64,000 nucleotides of DNA, from the NCBI RefSeq assembly GCF_964355755.1, contig NC_092676.1, positions 23,976,288 to 24,040,287 on the forward strand, given 5' to 3'. Below the pieces are notes generated by a model. That model saw only the letters and a list, made by a program, of their open reading frames with translations. It was not told the origin of the DNA and did no database searches. The position numbers and the translations under genes were made by a program. The stretch's first letter is position 1, and the number at the start of each line of letters is the position of its first letter. Source of the DNA: Antedon mediterranea. Its lineage: Eukaryota; Echinodermata; Crinoidea; Comatulida; Antedonidae. This document shows positions 20,853 through 33,695 of the stretch, piece after piece.

Positions 20853-23800
20853 TCAATAACGATACTTTGTTCGGACACTCGCTCTGTCAGCTGACTGCGT
20901 TCTGATGCGAGATTTAACGTTGCCAATATCGCAATTCGTTCTGACTGTGGAACTGAGGGGGCGATGACCCCTAAATCCTGCACCCTGAAAAGAAAACAAA
21001 AATATTATATTTGCTTAAAATTAATAATCTGGATAACAGAATGGTATAGAACAGTATGCATGATTGTAAAGCTCTGTCTACACTATCAAATAGTTTGACA
21101 AAAAAAGTGTGATATGTGCCTAAATATGGTAGTGATCATCATATCCATATAAGGGCACATTTTGTTATCACATAAAGTTTGATAGTTTAGACAGAGGATA
21201 ACAGTATGATAAGTTAAATGGTTTGCCCTACGTAATTATGCTGAATGCTTAGTATATAAAAACAATGTGTGGAAATATTCGCAAATCTTTGGTTGTTCAC
21301 AACTCAGTATAATTATGTCAGAATAGGGAAAATAGTAATCTATCTTGGACACAATATTAACAGAATGGTAGGATTATTTGTGCATAATCTTAATTAATAT
21401 TACACAAATGTCTCACTCTCTATGCACAATGTATCATTACACATGCATGCTTAATAAGCAGCCTTGGTTGGATCAGGGAGATGTAAAATAAATTTATTTA
21501 CATCTCCCTGGTTGAATCATGATTATAATTACAAGTCAAATGGTGTACAAATTGCTACCTGGTAAGGTCAAGACAAAACTTTTCGCTGATTATCTATCTG
21601 CATTATGTGATTATGTTTCCATACATGTTTGATAAAAAAAATGACCGGGGTAATAATATGTACAACGCTTAGAGGTTTCATAACATTCGGCGCTTTATAA
21701 ATCCAGGATATGATTATTAATAGTAACAGTATTTAGCTCCTTCATGCAAATAAATATACGGTATTTATTATAGGTAAAATAATTATTGTCATGTTGGTGC
21801 AGTAGCCGCTGCTTTCTTTTCATATTGACGCAAAGTGCTGTACTGTAGTGCACAATCACAAGTGGGAACCGACAATGCAAGTGATGCAAATATCACAGGT
21901 TTGATTTTATGCAGACAGCACAATTATGGAGGGCATTTTCTTATGTTGCCTAGTGAGAATCAAGCCTAGGCTCAGTGCTACTACTAGTATAGTATCTGTC
22001 AAATACATACCCCAGTTGATAATCCCTTCTTACTCGGTGGAGCATATGTTGCACTCAGTGGAGCATATGTTGCACTCAGATGTGATGTTGCTTCAGATGT
22101 TACTGAGAAAAAAAAACAAAATTTAGTACAATAGCATACTCGAGTATAGTCCCACCTCTTAATGTTGGTTACAAGGATACAAGACTTTGGTAAATTCTAT
22201 TGTTGATGTTATCTGATAAAAATCCCACCTCATAAATGTTCACAAATTTCATACTGGAACATATATGTTATACACAATAAATAAGGTACTATAATGTTAA
22301 GCTCTGTCTACAAAATGAATATTTATGCGACAACAAATCGTGTCCATATATGGATCTGATGATGTCATATCACTACCATATTTAAGCATATAACTACCAT
22401 ATATGGACACATCACATTAGTTTCATAGCGTAGACAGAGCTTAATAGCTTAAGGAAAATTCAAATTTAATAAAGATTTAAAGACAAATAGTACAAGCAAA
22501 TTTTAATATAATAATGTTAGAATTACTTCTTAATCTTTCATTTAAACGGTCTAATGACTCCATTAGTCGTTGCTCTTCTATAGAGAGTGAACTGGGTCCT
22601 AAAAAGAAAAAGATATATTATTATTACACAATATATTCTAGACTAGGTTCTATCCCATAATTAGTAATGATAATATTTTGGCACATATGGCGTTTTGTAC
22701 ATATAATATAATTCTCACAATTAAAAATCGAAACAGGTGCACTAACATAAAGACTTGGAGAAAGTCTAAATATATTACATACACATTTTTATTTTTAAGA
22801 ATTAAAAAAGAAAAATGCACTGAATCATCTCCAATAATATTTATTTCCATATCATTCCATAATAAATTGATATTGTTTTGGCTTCGAGGCAAAGTCTAAT
22901 TGCTTCGCAGATACATTTACATACTGTAAAAGGTTAAGTACAATTTTCATACTTTACAATTGTTGAACATTTATAGTATTCAAAGGTCTTAATTATAAAT
23001 TCTTATTATTATAATTTTTTTGCATACATTAGTGTTTTAGTCATTGACAGTTGACACTAAACCACATTGAAAAGAATAATATTTTTAGTATTTTTTGTCT
23101 ACTAGTAATCACCATAGAAATTTGTTTCAAGTATTAAGGGAAATATTTAAGCTCTAGAGGGGGTAGTTTAATTTAGCTTTAACGTTTATTACATTATTGC
23201 ACTTTTTAATATCTAAAGAGAATTTGTTTAAATGTCAAGGTTAATACTCGGTCGAAGAGAGCAACAATTTAAGAGTTTCTAGACGAGAGGTGTCCATAAT
23301 GTGAAAAAGATCGGACACAGGAAACGGGTAACCCTCAAGCAATACATATTTGCATACATATGAGTGGCGTAACTGCTATGAGCTATCACTGTCTAAACCC
23401 AGGGTCCCGGAGCTTATGGGGGCCCCTGAGCAGTGCTAAGAGGAAAAAACAGGCATTAATATATGTTGAAAAATCTAGTGTCGAGTACACCAGCGTTGGA
23501 GGGCCAGTTAGGGTTTCTAAACCTGGGGAATCAGGCATCTGCGTTATGCCACTGATACATACTTATCTATCAACCGATTGTATTTTTTAAGCTAGTAGTG
23601 AAGAAACAACATAGCCAATAAACTTATAAATCAAATATATATATATAAACAATAATATACTTGAAGAAAAGTATGGTAAATTGATACCTTTCATATCTGG
23701 CCTAGTAGATTTCTTTTGCTGATCTATGGCTGCTGCAATCTCATTTTCACTCAAATCATCTTGAGCTAAACGTTCAGCTTTTTGAAATAACATCAAACTT

Positions 23801-26800
23801 TCACTCACTGCAAACCAATAGAATGAAGAATGATACAATTCAGTTAATAAATCCAATATATTAGTGCAGATAAAACAAAATGTTTTAATTAGTTTTTGAT
23901 TAATTGAAGATTGACCAACCTTCCTCTCCATGATTTTGGCGATCACTTGTTGTAAACGAAGGTACATCAGCACTAGTAACTGGTTCAGTGTGATGAGATG
24001 TTCTTGTATTTTGACCACGTAGCGATGTCGCATGCTGGCGACGATGCTGAAGCAAAGCAGTCCGTCGTAGAAAACTACTGGCAGTATCACTGCTGGTCCG
24101 CCGTCGCGGATGTGTTGTGTTATTCTGAGGTATGAGCGCAGAATGGATAGCTGGCTTTATCCGACTATTATTATTTCCTATGCGTTTCCCGTCGATATAT
24201 TGCGAAGATAAAGTTGGTTGTTTACCAGTAGGCGGTTTCTGGTAAACCAGGCCTGGGTTCCCTTGCTCATCGCGAACATTTAAACAAGTCCTTACTTTAT
24301 CCCAAAGCCAATTGATTTCATCGTCTGTTGGTGTTCTGTCCAATCGGAGACCATTTGATCCGTAAATGGCATTTCCATTGGTGCTTGGAACACTTTGATT
24401 TGCATTTATATCAAGATGGCGCAATTCTGACTTTGGTTCGTTAGTAGACTGCTTATTAACAGGTGGTTTAGACCTGATTGATGACCTTTGTATAGAGCCA
24501 GCACTAGATATGCGACCCTCATTAGCCCTTTGAACTGTGAGCTTTGGCTTAGAACCCATACTAGACACAGTGCGAACCTGCTCATTTTTGGAAAGTCGAT
24601 CATCATCACTACTATACTCCAAATCCGCCCATCGTATACCCTTCTTTGAAGGTCCAATATCAGACATACTTGATGCTTTTCGCAGTTCTAAACTGTCCAT
24701 AACTTTAGCACCACCTAATCGACCCATGGTGTAATTACCATACCTTTGGCTTGTCATAGAACTGTTCCTAGCTGTTACGTTTCCCTTTTTCAAAATACTT
24801 TTAGGCGCTTGAGCCACATTGTTAGAAGTACTCAGAGACTGCGTCTGAGTCATAGAAACTGTATCTCTAGTTCCAGAAACATTCGATGTTACCTGATATT
24901 GTGTGACAGTTAATTCAGGTTTTGGTATCGTAATAATCAAATCTCCATTGTTCTCTGGTTTATTCATTTTGGCCACATCATTTTTATTCTGTTGATAACG
25001 CGGGGCAGGCTCTACCGTGTAAGCAGTGGCTGTAGTCTTGCCTGAATACGGCCTAGAATGAGGTGAAGACACACTATTCAAAGACGGCTCATTTTGCAAA
25101 ACGGGGGATGACCATGCAACTGTAGTTCTTGTTGCGGATGGGTTGGCAATGCCAGAATTTCTCAAGACAACATCCGTTTTATTACCACCAGAAGAGGTAT
25201 ATAAAATCCTAGGATTTACATCTACTTGGTCTTGTACAATATCAGCTTCATTTGTCTCTTCTAGCTTAACTTCATGCTGGTTGGACCTTGCAGCGTCACT
25301 ACTCACTGCTCCATAGTTCGATGACCTATAGTCAAATCTATCCGTCCTTTGCACATTGAATGTAGCATTTGTTGGAACACCGTTTTTTAAATAAGTGTAA
25401 TGATTTGTTTGAGTGGTAGAGGGCAGTATACTTGTTGAGTACGCTTTAGATACGGGTACTCCTTTCTTCGCATTATTACCCTCTAGACTGTCCACGCTTG
25501 AGCAGCTGCTGCTCCGCCTTAGTGGCCTCTCTGATTCGTCTAGCACAGCTTGATTAAATTCAAGCAAAGACTTCTGGTTATGTTCCAGAATGTTCTTTTG
25601 TTGGTCCTCAATTTGTTTCTCGTATATCGATTTAGCGGTAGTACCGGAGGAATAACCATTGCTCTTTGTTGGCGTGGTTGAGAATCCATGATAGTAGTCA
25701 CTCCTGCCACTACCATTCACGGCTGAATGATTACTTGACTGTAGAGGTTGTTGATTGCTGGTCTGTGTGTAACCACTTGGTTCTGAAGTCTGATAGTAAG
25801 AGTAGTTCTGTAATGTGCCACCATTTTGTGGCTGGGGGTAGGTTACAAGCATCTCAGGCTTAGATCCTAGGCCTGGAGATCCCCTTACTGCTCTCAAAGC
25901 ATCATCTAAACCAGGAGTGCTGTACGTTGAATTTCCTATCAAATGATAATTAAGAAATACATTTAACAGTTTTTCGCTCACCTTATTAAAAGGTGTAGCA
26001 TGGTTTGGGCATGGCGAGCTACATATCTTATGGTTTCAAAGCCTTGTGCTCTTTTGAAAAAGGGGGTTATTTACAGCCTACTGTATGCCTTTGTTATTAA
26101 GCAGACTTCTATCTAACAATGCTATTTTCTTGGTATTTTGTCACAATAAAGACCTTTTATTTAGTTACCATTGTTCCATGTACTTGAAGGTTTCTTTACA
26201 GGCTCATATGCTGTTCCATAGAGGGCGCCTGTACAAATAAAGAATTATCAACAGTTGATGAGATTTATACATCACCTAATAATTTCTTTTAAATTAAGTG
26301 CTAACTTATCAAATGAAAGCACTGAGTGAAGTACTTGGCAAAATATTTCCACATGTTGAAATTTCGGCCCATGTAAAAGGAATACAAATTTGTTTTGTTT
26401 TTATTTGTGATGTTATTATTGTAGGGGCTATCGTGCAAACAAACAAACAAAGCAAAAATTAAAACAACAGACAATTATTTTTTTCTTGTACCTCTTATTC
26501 TTTCCTCAGTGTTTCGTCGAGTAGTACCACTTTTCAAGCGTTGATACTTTTGCGTCGCTTCATGTTGCCTTTGCTTACGATCATCTAGTATCTCTTGTCT
26601 GCGTTTGGCTTCCTTTTGCGCTTCTAGCTTTTTCTTTAATTCAAGTGCCCTACAGAGGAAGAACAATACACTAATAAATAATATACTATGCTTCAGATTG
26701 ATTCATAAAAATCACACTAAATTAGCCACCCTCCCTGCTATTATTAAAGATTTATTTTGCTGTTGGTTGTGGTTTTAAATTAACTGTACAGAGCAAGTAG

Positions 26801-29682
26801 TAGTAATAATAGTGCTAAATATTAATAATTTTTAATACATAAATAATCGCACAGCATCACTAGTCATATGAATATAAAATAGAAACCACTCTATTTACAG
26901 TAATTGGTGTTCATTTTGGAATAAATCTACAGTCAATACTTAAATGTTCACTTGGCGAGGGATTGGTTTATACTTAGCATAACCAAAATACTGTATGTGT
27001 ATAATAATTATTACTGCAGTAACCTATGAGTAGTTCTGTAGTATAATAAATTCTAATGGTTATTATATATATATATTTAAATACTGTATATGTACCAGAG
27101 AATAAAAAATAAACAATTAAATTGAATTGTAGTTCTGAAAAGAACTGTTGAGTTTTGATCAATTATACTTCAATCGTTTTTTTTAAATAGCCAATTCTCC
27201 ACCTCTCTCAATGTGTTACAGTAATCATGCATTTTACATACAGTAGACGATAGAAGTTAGGATCTTATAAAAATTCTAGTTTTAGGAGACTTTTTCAGTT
27301 TTTAAAGGGTTCAATATCAAAAGCTTTGAATGTACATACTTTACACTGTGTACAGCACAAACAACATACAATGTACAGTAAAGGTCATACTGTATTTATA
27401 GTGTTGTTTGAAACATTCAGTAATGTATTAGTAACTTGTAATAGATTAACTCAATTTGTGTGCATTTATGAAATGTCAATGCTATAATCACCATAAATGA
27501 CCGATAATTGACTCAATTTGTTGGCTAGCACTAAGAGATTCAACTAGCTGTAATAAGTGTGATATTTCTTTTCTGAAATACAGTAGGCCTAATATAAAAA
27601 CAGGCAATCAACGGATACTAAAATATAAATACTAAATTTTTAAAAAAACACAAAAATAACAAATATTTGTTTACCAATTCTTGTAAAAATACTTCTTTTT
27701 CCTAATTTCCAAACCTGAATAAACTTCCATTTTAGTATAGGAACAAATTGTACACAATGTACTACAGTGTATGGGACGCTCTGAAGCATGAGGTGCAAAA
27801 CAGGAAAAGAACAGTTTCAGACAGGAAGAGGTATTTACAACAGAAACTCCCACTAATATGTAACAGTATCCTTTCTGTATGTCAACAAACAAGCCAGACA
27901 AATTACAGGTAGTAGTACAAACCAAAACCGAGAGTAACTGAATATGTTGTAGTAAACAGAAAACAATAAGTGGGCTTGCATAGACTTTGTGTATTAGTAT
28001 TAATCTACAGAAGAAAGGTATGTGTTATGAACAATTTACAATAATCTTAATTCTTATATACTGGAGCAGTCTGTAATGGAAGTTTAAGTACTGCAAGTGT
28101 AACTTGTGACTTGACAGCGTAATCTGGAAGGATTGTGATACAGTAAGTAGCATTGGTTAAAGGCTTACTGTACTGTAGATGGGATAAATCAATATTTATC
28201 TAACAAAACACAAACAGTACTGTAAAGATTTTACGCAAAGTTTAAGCATTCTTAAAACCAGTGGTGACTCCAAAATATTGAAGGGGCCTAGGGCCTAAAC
28301 ATTTTAGAATGAAGTGCTGAACATAACCTAATGTTCTATCTTTAGAATTGCATATTTCAAACAGTCTAAGAATGTACCAATCCTAACATAGCAAAATACA
28401 GTAAAACGAGGTCCAAAAAAAGAAAAATGATACCTGTAAACGTAGAGTAAGTTATAATGCTAACATCAAGTTTCTTATTTAATAAATGCAATAGAGATAC
28501 TAACTGTATAGTAAAACTCAAAATAAGTCGCAAAATTAATTAATTTTGTTTAAAAATGTAATTCTAACCTACGTTAAACTAAAATCCATAATTTTCTGGA
28601 TAGATGTACTCTTCAATTGCTCTACCATCTAAACAACAGATACTCTATAACGCCAGATTAAATAGCAATTTGAAATGTTTTCCCATAAGGCAAAGCAGAC
28701 ATCATTTACATTCTCTGTTCCCATGGATACAAAAAACTGATTACATTTTTATGATGGGGAACAATAAATGTCCCATGGGGGGAAAAAAGGAACCAACTGA
28801 AAGAATATACAGAAACAAATTGCTGTAATCAGAAAATGCAGTACATTAAAATGATTAAATTAAAATAATAATTACAATACATACAACACATACAATTAGT
28901 AATCCTTTATAGTAATAACTTCAATTTGAATTTTATTATAATTTTTTTTTTTTTGGGTCGTGGGAGAGAGGATTTATTATTGGTAACTTGGGTAATATAT
29001 AATTAATTTTTCTTAATTATAGTGTTTTTAATATTTTATGATTTTTTTCATTGTTAAATGCATTCTAATTTCATAGTTTTTACACTTTACAGATATATTG
29101 TGAGAAATGTTTATATCATTTAACTTTTTTGATATAATTTTGATATAAGAATAATTAACAAATTGTATATTTATTGCAATAAATATGTTATATCATTTAT
29201 GGGATGGTAACTGTCTTGCTCTTCTTCATTAATAAATATGTTAATAATATTTTAATTATAAAAATGTCACATTTAATTTAAAAAATTGGTCACTGCACTA
29301 CTACTGTACTGTACCTCACTAAAGCTTGGTTCCCACTAGAACGTAACGCAACGCAAGCGTTTTAACCAATGACAAGCGAAGTTATATGACAATAAGCCAT
29401 CACTTGTGATTGGTCAATTCACTTGCGTTGCGTTACGTCTTTGCGTTGCGTCGCTAGTGGGAACCACGCTTAACTATCTGGGTATAAATAACTACAGTAC
29501 TGTAGAAAATGACTCAATTGATATGTTGGCACTTTGCAGAGTATAAAAAGTATGGTTACCTTCTCCTCCTATTAGTTTCTAGTGACAATGAGCGTGCTCT
29601 GTCCTGGACTGTGACTCGCACCACTTGACTTGTATTCCGCATCTTATCAAGACGGTCCTTCTCCAGAGCTCTGAACTTTGAA
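20853..29682 (-). CDS. CEP126: Centrosomal protein of 126 kDa homologue
   Basis: CEP126 is a centrosome and ciliary-base protein. Minus-strand exons are 29560 to about 29682, 26492-26649, 23920-25935 (a 2-kb exon), 23688-23807, 22527-22598, 22011-22102 and 20853-20984 (TGA). All phases agree, giving about 900 residues against 1117 in human. Human landmarks appear in order: LEKDRLDKMRN and an Arg/Glu-rich coiled coil (ALELKKKLEAQKEAKRRQE, HEATQKYQR), then SSVDSLEG, PKSILKKG with DSLELRKAS and KKGIRWADLEYS, then EEVSESLMLFQKAERLAQ, and SLSIEEQRLMESLDRLNERL near the end. The last two exons add a Ser/Arg-rich tail without a vertebrate match I know; one of them carries a 21-bp tandem duplication. 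The first coding exon is unresolved: two acceptors (29670 or 29682) are possible and the ATG must lie further right. Confidence 0.88.
21068..21196 (-). mobile_element. M1 MITE copy 12
   Basis: CEP126 last intron. Short, with one internal unit; right end GATAGTTTAGACAGAG. Confidence 0.88.
21474..21510. repeat. Short CAGGGAGATGT palindrome with flanking near-duplication
   Basis: CAGGGAGATGTAAA and TTTACATCTCCCTG form a 37-bp hairpin. Flanks GTTGGAT (21467-21473) and GTTGAAT (21511-21517) match at 6 of 7. It lies in a CEP126 intron. Confidence 0.72.
22299..22442 (+). mobile_element. M1 MITE copy 13
   Basis: CEP126 intron. Flanked directly by TTAA on the left and TTAAT on the right, which suggests a TTAA or TA target. 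Confidence 0.9.
23362..23554 (+). mobile_element. hAT-type MITE with 8-bp target-site duplication
   Basis: Ends GAGTGGCGTAACTGC and GCGTTATGCCACTG are inverted repeats of the CAGTGGCGTAAC type common in hAT elements. Flanks ATACATAT (23354-23361) and ATACATAC (23555-23562) match at 7 of 8, the hAT target-site length. The interior has GGAGCTTATGGGGGCCCCTG, shared with 55323-55470. It lies in the CEP126 intron after the exon 23688-23807. Confidence 0.85.
26650..29559. other. CEP126 intron, AT-rich
   Basis: The 2.9-kb intron shows no exon I can support. It contains a fragment of the TAGTTCTGAAAAGAACTGTTG element near 27130 and a possible hAT end fragment (CAGTGGTGACTCC with GGGGCCTAGGGCC) near 28260. 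Confidence 0.5.
29321..29472 (-). mobile_element. M2 MITE copy 4
   Basis: Ends AAGCTTGGTTCCCACTAGA and CTAGTGGGAACCACGCTTA. The interior is shorter than in the copy at 13941. CEP126 intron. Confidence 0.9.
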
Positions 29683-29928
29683 CTGATTGATAATTAAACA
29701 GTTATGGAAATATTAATTAACACTAAGTTATTAAATAAAAGTTTTGCGTTATATATTATTTATTCTATACTATCAGATTAACTTTAAAAAGGATACGAGT
29801 AAGCTCCACCACCTGTGTTTAACATCATTAAAGTCTGTTATCACAAGGTCGGCCTATTCAATACTATTAAATAAGGTGCATTTTGACATTGTATTGCTAT
29901 ATTGATAATTTTCCATCCACACCACCAC

Positions 29929-30044
29929 CTCATCATCATGTGTTCATGGATCCTGATGCTGCTGCTGTCATTTAGCCAAACTGTAAACTGCAGATTGACA
30001 GATTTTCCAACAAAAACCGCTTTTATCCTGGGCCTATGGGGCAT
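29929..30044 (-). CDS. Candidate first coding exon of CEP126
   Basis: An open frame beginning MPHRPRIKAVF reaches HEHMMM and a weak donor (GAG|GTGGTG) in phase 2. That phase joins in frame to either acceptor of the next CEP126 exon. The sequence has no obvious similarity to vertebrate CEP126, so it may instead be 5' UTR with a start at one of the three Met codons. Confidence 0.3.
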
Positions 30045-31285
30045 CGATTCTAGCCTAGGTCTAGGCTAAAGCTCAATCTGGTTCACGACAGGGCTACTGT
30101 AGCTAGCCAGGAAGGTAGGCCGGGTGTACCTCACACAAACTCAAAATGAGTGGATTGATTGTCAGATGATTGACGTCGAAATAAAAGTACTTAAAATTCA
30201 ATACAACGGTAATGAACCACAAAACATATAACTTAGTTTCATAGTTAGTTAAAATGTGTAGATAATATCATCCTAAGATTTACAACTTATCCTTTTTCAT
30301 AAGTCATAATTCAATCCGTTTAATAGTAAGCTCAGGCCTAGGATCGCTCGGTCAATCGCCATGAAATGTTACGTTTGTTGTTTCCAAAGCTATGTGTCAG
30401 GCCAGTTACGAAAATGAAATATTCTGCGCATTTCGCCCTCTATATCGTCACAAGAAAATGTTTTTGATAACACTTTGATTATTGACGGTGACCAAATGAA
30501 AAAGATTATAAATAAATTGAAAAAAAAACCGATTTTCCGATTTTTTTTAAATAGCAATATAGAATATTATTGTGGAAAAAATAAAGTGATTGTAATATCA
30601 ATGGTAGATAGGAAAACCAAAAACATCTTCATATCTGTAAGTTTGTCTTAGGGTATACTGAACCTCTCTGATTTGTTGTTCCATAATTCGTATATTTTTT
30701 GTTTAAATAAAACTTTGCGATTATTTCTGGTATACAGTATTTTGGTAGTTGGATTCTGTTTTTTTTTACCCTACATATAATTTGTATTTTACAGGTACTG
30801 TACCTGAAACTTAGTTTGTGGAGTGTGCGCCCTCTATCAGATTTAACACAATTGGTTTTTTTTTCATTTATCATGAAAGCCAATAATTATCAATAAATTG
30901 ATTACATTAATTACTATATAATAAAATATTGTGGTACCAGTCACATGCACCTGTATTCAATTAATTTAAAACGGCTGGTTTGACTTTACATGTTCTCATA
31001 TGACAACGTTTTAATTTTACGTTTTATACATTTTGAATATAAAAAACTGTCAAAATACCAATTTATTCTGAAACTGAAAAACCCCGTCGGTGATAAAGTG
31101 ATGTTTTGTGGCGTTGGTGGAAAGAAAAATATATTTAAGTTAACTTTACCGAGTATGTCATAATATGTAGGCCTACTTGGTATTATCATATATCATGAAT
31201 TATTCATGATGATGATCATACAATCCTATCGGCCGACACTGGGTGATACCGGGTCGTAGAGTAGTATGACCGGATAAAAACATTC
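30045..31285. promoter_or_regulatory. Upstream region of CEP126
   Basis: No gene seen. It holds two CGCCCTCTA words (30434-30442 and 30828-30836) in the same orientation and AT-rich DNA. The CEP126 promoter should be here, but no core element is clear. Confidence 0.35.
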
Positions 31286-31372
31286 GATATGTAATATGAC
31301 GTCATCGTGTTCATATAATGGGTAACATCACATATTTTGTCACATAAAGTTTGATAGTGTAGACAGAGCTTT
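31286..31372 (-). mobile_element. M1 MITE copy 14, with a CRE octamer
   Basis: The left end is lost. TGACGTCA at 31297-31304; the right end is intact. Confidence 0.85.
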
Positions 31373-31470
31373 CGAAATAACAGTTTTGTTGACGGTAGAC
31401 AGAGCTTTACATTAATTTCTGACAAGATATTGAATAGTATGTAGATGACTGACTGACAAGTGTTAAACCT

Positions 31471-31594
31471 AAAGCTCTGTCTACACTATCAAACTAGTGT
31501 GATGTCCCCAAATATGGTAGTGATATGACATCAGCATGTCCATATATGAGCAAATTTTTGTCAAATCAAGTTTGATAGTGTAGACAGAGTTTTA
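31471..31594 (-). mobile_element. M1 MITE copy 15
   Basis: Both ends good, interior shortened. It lies 99 bp from copy 14 in the same orientation. Confidence 0.9.
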
Positions 31595-31609
31595 CACACA
31601 CAACAAGAA

Positions 31610-33695
31610 AAGGAGGCAACATCAGACTCATAACATTTATTTGATCTAACTCTACGTATAAATGTTCTATTATATATTATACACTCTCTTTATACAATTA
31701 CAAATATGTACATACATAACACATTCATTCTCTTACTTAACGAATTATATAACATAATCATTATATTGCTTTGCACGAATATGTCAAATATTGCGCACGT
31801 ACTTTTGAAAACAAGATAAAGAGCACATAACAAGCTAGCCGATAGTCACATCATCAGTGTAAGGTAACAAAAATAGAACCTGTCTTATCGTCAATAACAT
31901 AGCGTATTAACATTAACCAAAATATAACAGGCTATGAAACAATATAAATAATCGAAATAATTAAAAATAATTTATGAATAAAAATTAAATTCTCTATCTT
32001 AAATGAGCACCATTTTAGCAAGTTATGATACCGATAATTGGTATACTGATCATCGAATCTTAATTATCATACAATCTTAATACAGTAATAATCATAAAAT
32101 CATAAATAAAGGGGTAATTGATGATACGTTTGACTGCGTATACATGGAAATACGACGGTTGAGTACTGATGATACAATGTTCTGTATACACTATCAAACT
32201 TTATGTCACAAACAAATTTGATGTGCCTATATATGGACATGATTATATCTTATAAATATCATATCTAAGCATATCACTACCATATTTGGGCACATCACAC
32301 TAGTTTGATAGTGTAGACTTAAGGTATATGCGCTTGTTAGCTAATAATTGACAATCAATCTTATAAAACATAATAATTTACACAGACTCGTGGTGGATTA
32401 TTTGTAAATTATCGTCTGGTATGATGGGACTTATGAAATGAGAGTGCAAATACTATAAAACGCCGCTAAATGAACTCGGATCCCTGATAGGCTAAATGAA
32501 GTGCCAGTGCAGGTACGTCAATATCACATAAACGCGGGTAAGTGGTTTCAATCAATTTAACACTTAATATGAATTTGATATTATATTATTAATATCACAG
32601 GATCATCAAATGAGCATTTAACAGGTCCTTTATCAATCGATTGTGCTGGATCATCATTATTATTAATTTATTTTTGACAGCTTTATAATAAAAAAAAATA
32701 GTTATGTTCATAATTAACACGATCACCTACTACACATCTTACAGATGTTACGTCGATCGATGGTTCAAGGTAACACCCATAATATTAATAGCAACTATGA
32801 TATTACATTATTTTTAGCATCCATGTATTTTAATAGCCTATACGATAATTAATGCCAAGTGGTAAACTTGAACATGAACTGCAAACTAAATTCAAAAACG
32901 TGAAATTAACACTGGAAGTTAACATTAAATTTAATATTACATAGAACATTAGTTGTTTACTATTATTATGCATTCTCCCATTACGAAGAGTGTAAAAGTG
33001 TAAGATTATAAAAGAAATGAATTAATGATGACATGTATAAAAATTAATTAAAGATAAAAACGCATCTTAGTTGTATTTATGAAAAAAATTGTTCAAAGAG
33101 AAAAAAAAACTGTTAATTGATAACGCAGGTATAAAGAAAAGTATATAAGATTATAAAATAAAGATAAAAACGCAGTTAAGTTGTATTTATTTTCAAGAAT
33201 TAAAAAGATAAAAATGGTTAAAAAGAGAAAAAAGTTTGTTAATTGATAATGTATGTACGTACCAAGAATATAAGTATAATTAGATTTTAAAAGAAATGAA
33301 ATGCATTGATGATGACATGTATAAAAAATAGAAAATAACTATGGTGAATAATGATAATTGGTATAGAAACAAATACAAAAATCATTAGTAATCAAACAGA
33401 TAACAAAATTGCAATTGCATAAATATATATTACTGTTTTTATATGATTTTTGTTTGAAATAAAAGTGGGATGATCCCACAAAAAGAAAAAAAAATTACGA
33501 AGAGTGTGACGTAACGTTTCTCACTGAGAGAGCGAAATCATAAGAAATACTCGGTAATTATCTGCGAAATTTTAAAATTTTTTTTTGGTCACGTCAGCTT
33601 CTGCCTACAGTAAGGAATACGTCATTAAACATCCTAGAATGTTCAAAATAACTTTGGTAAGAGCCTGGTTCAGAAATCAAACGTTTTTATTTTCG
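31610..33695 (-). other. Probable 3' UTR of SLC16A10
   Basis: Two kb of AT-rich DNA follows the SLC16A10 stop codon without any coding exon. Near-duplicate segments occur around 33055-33125 and 33165-33245 (AAAGATAAAAACGCA, then AGTTGTATTTAT). Several minus-strand AATAAA signals are present, so the true end is unknown. Confidence 0.4.
32178..32320 (+). mobile_element. M1 MITE copy 16
   Basis: The left end has changed to TTCTGTATACACTATC; two internal units. Confidence 0.88.
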
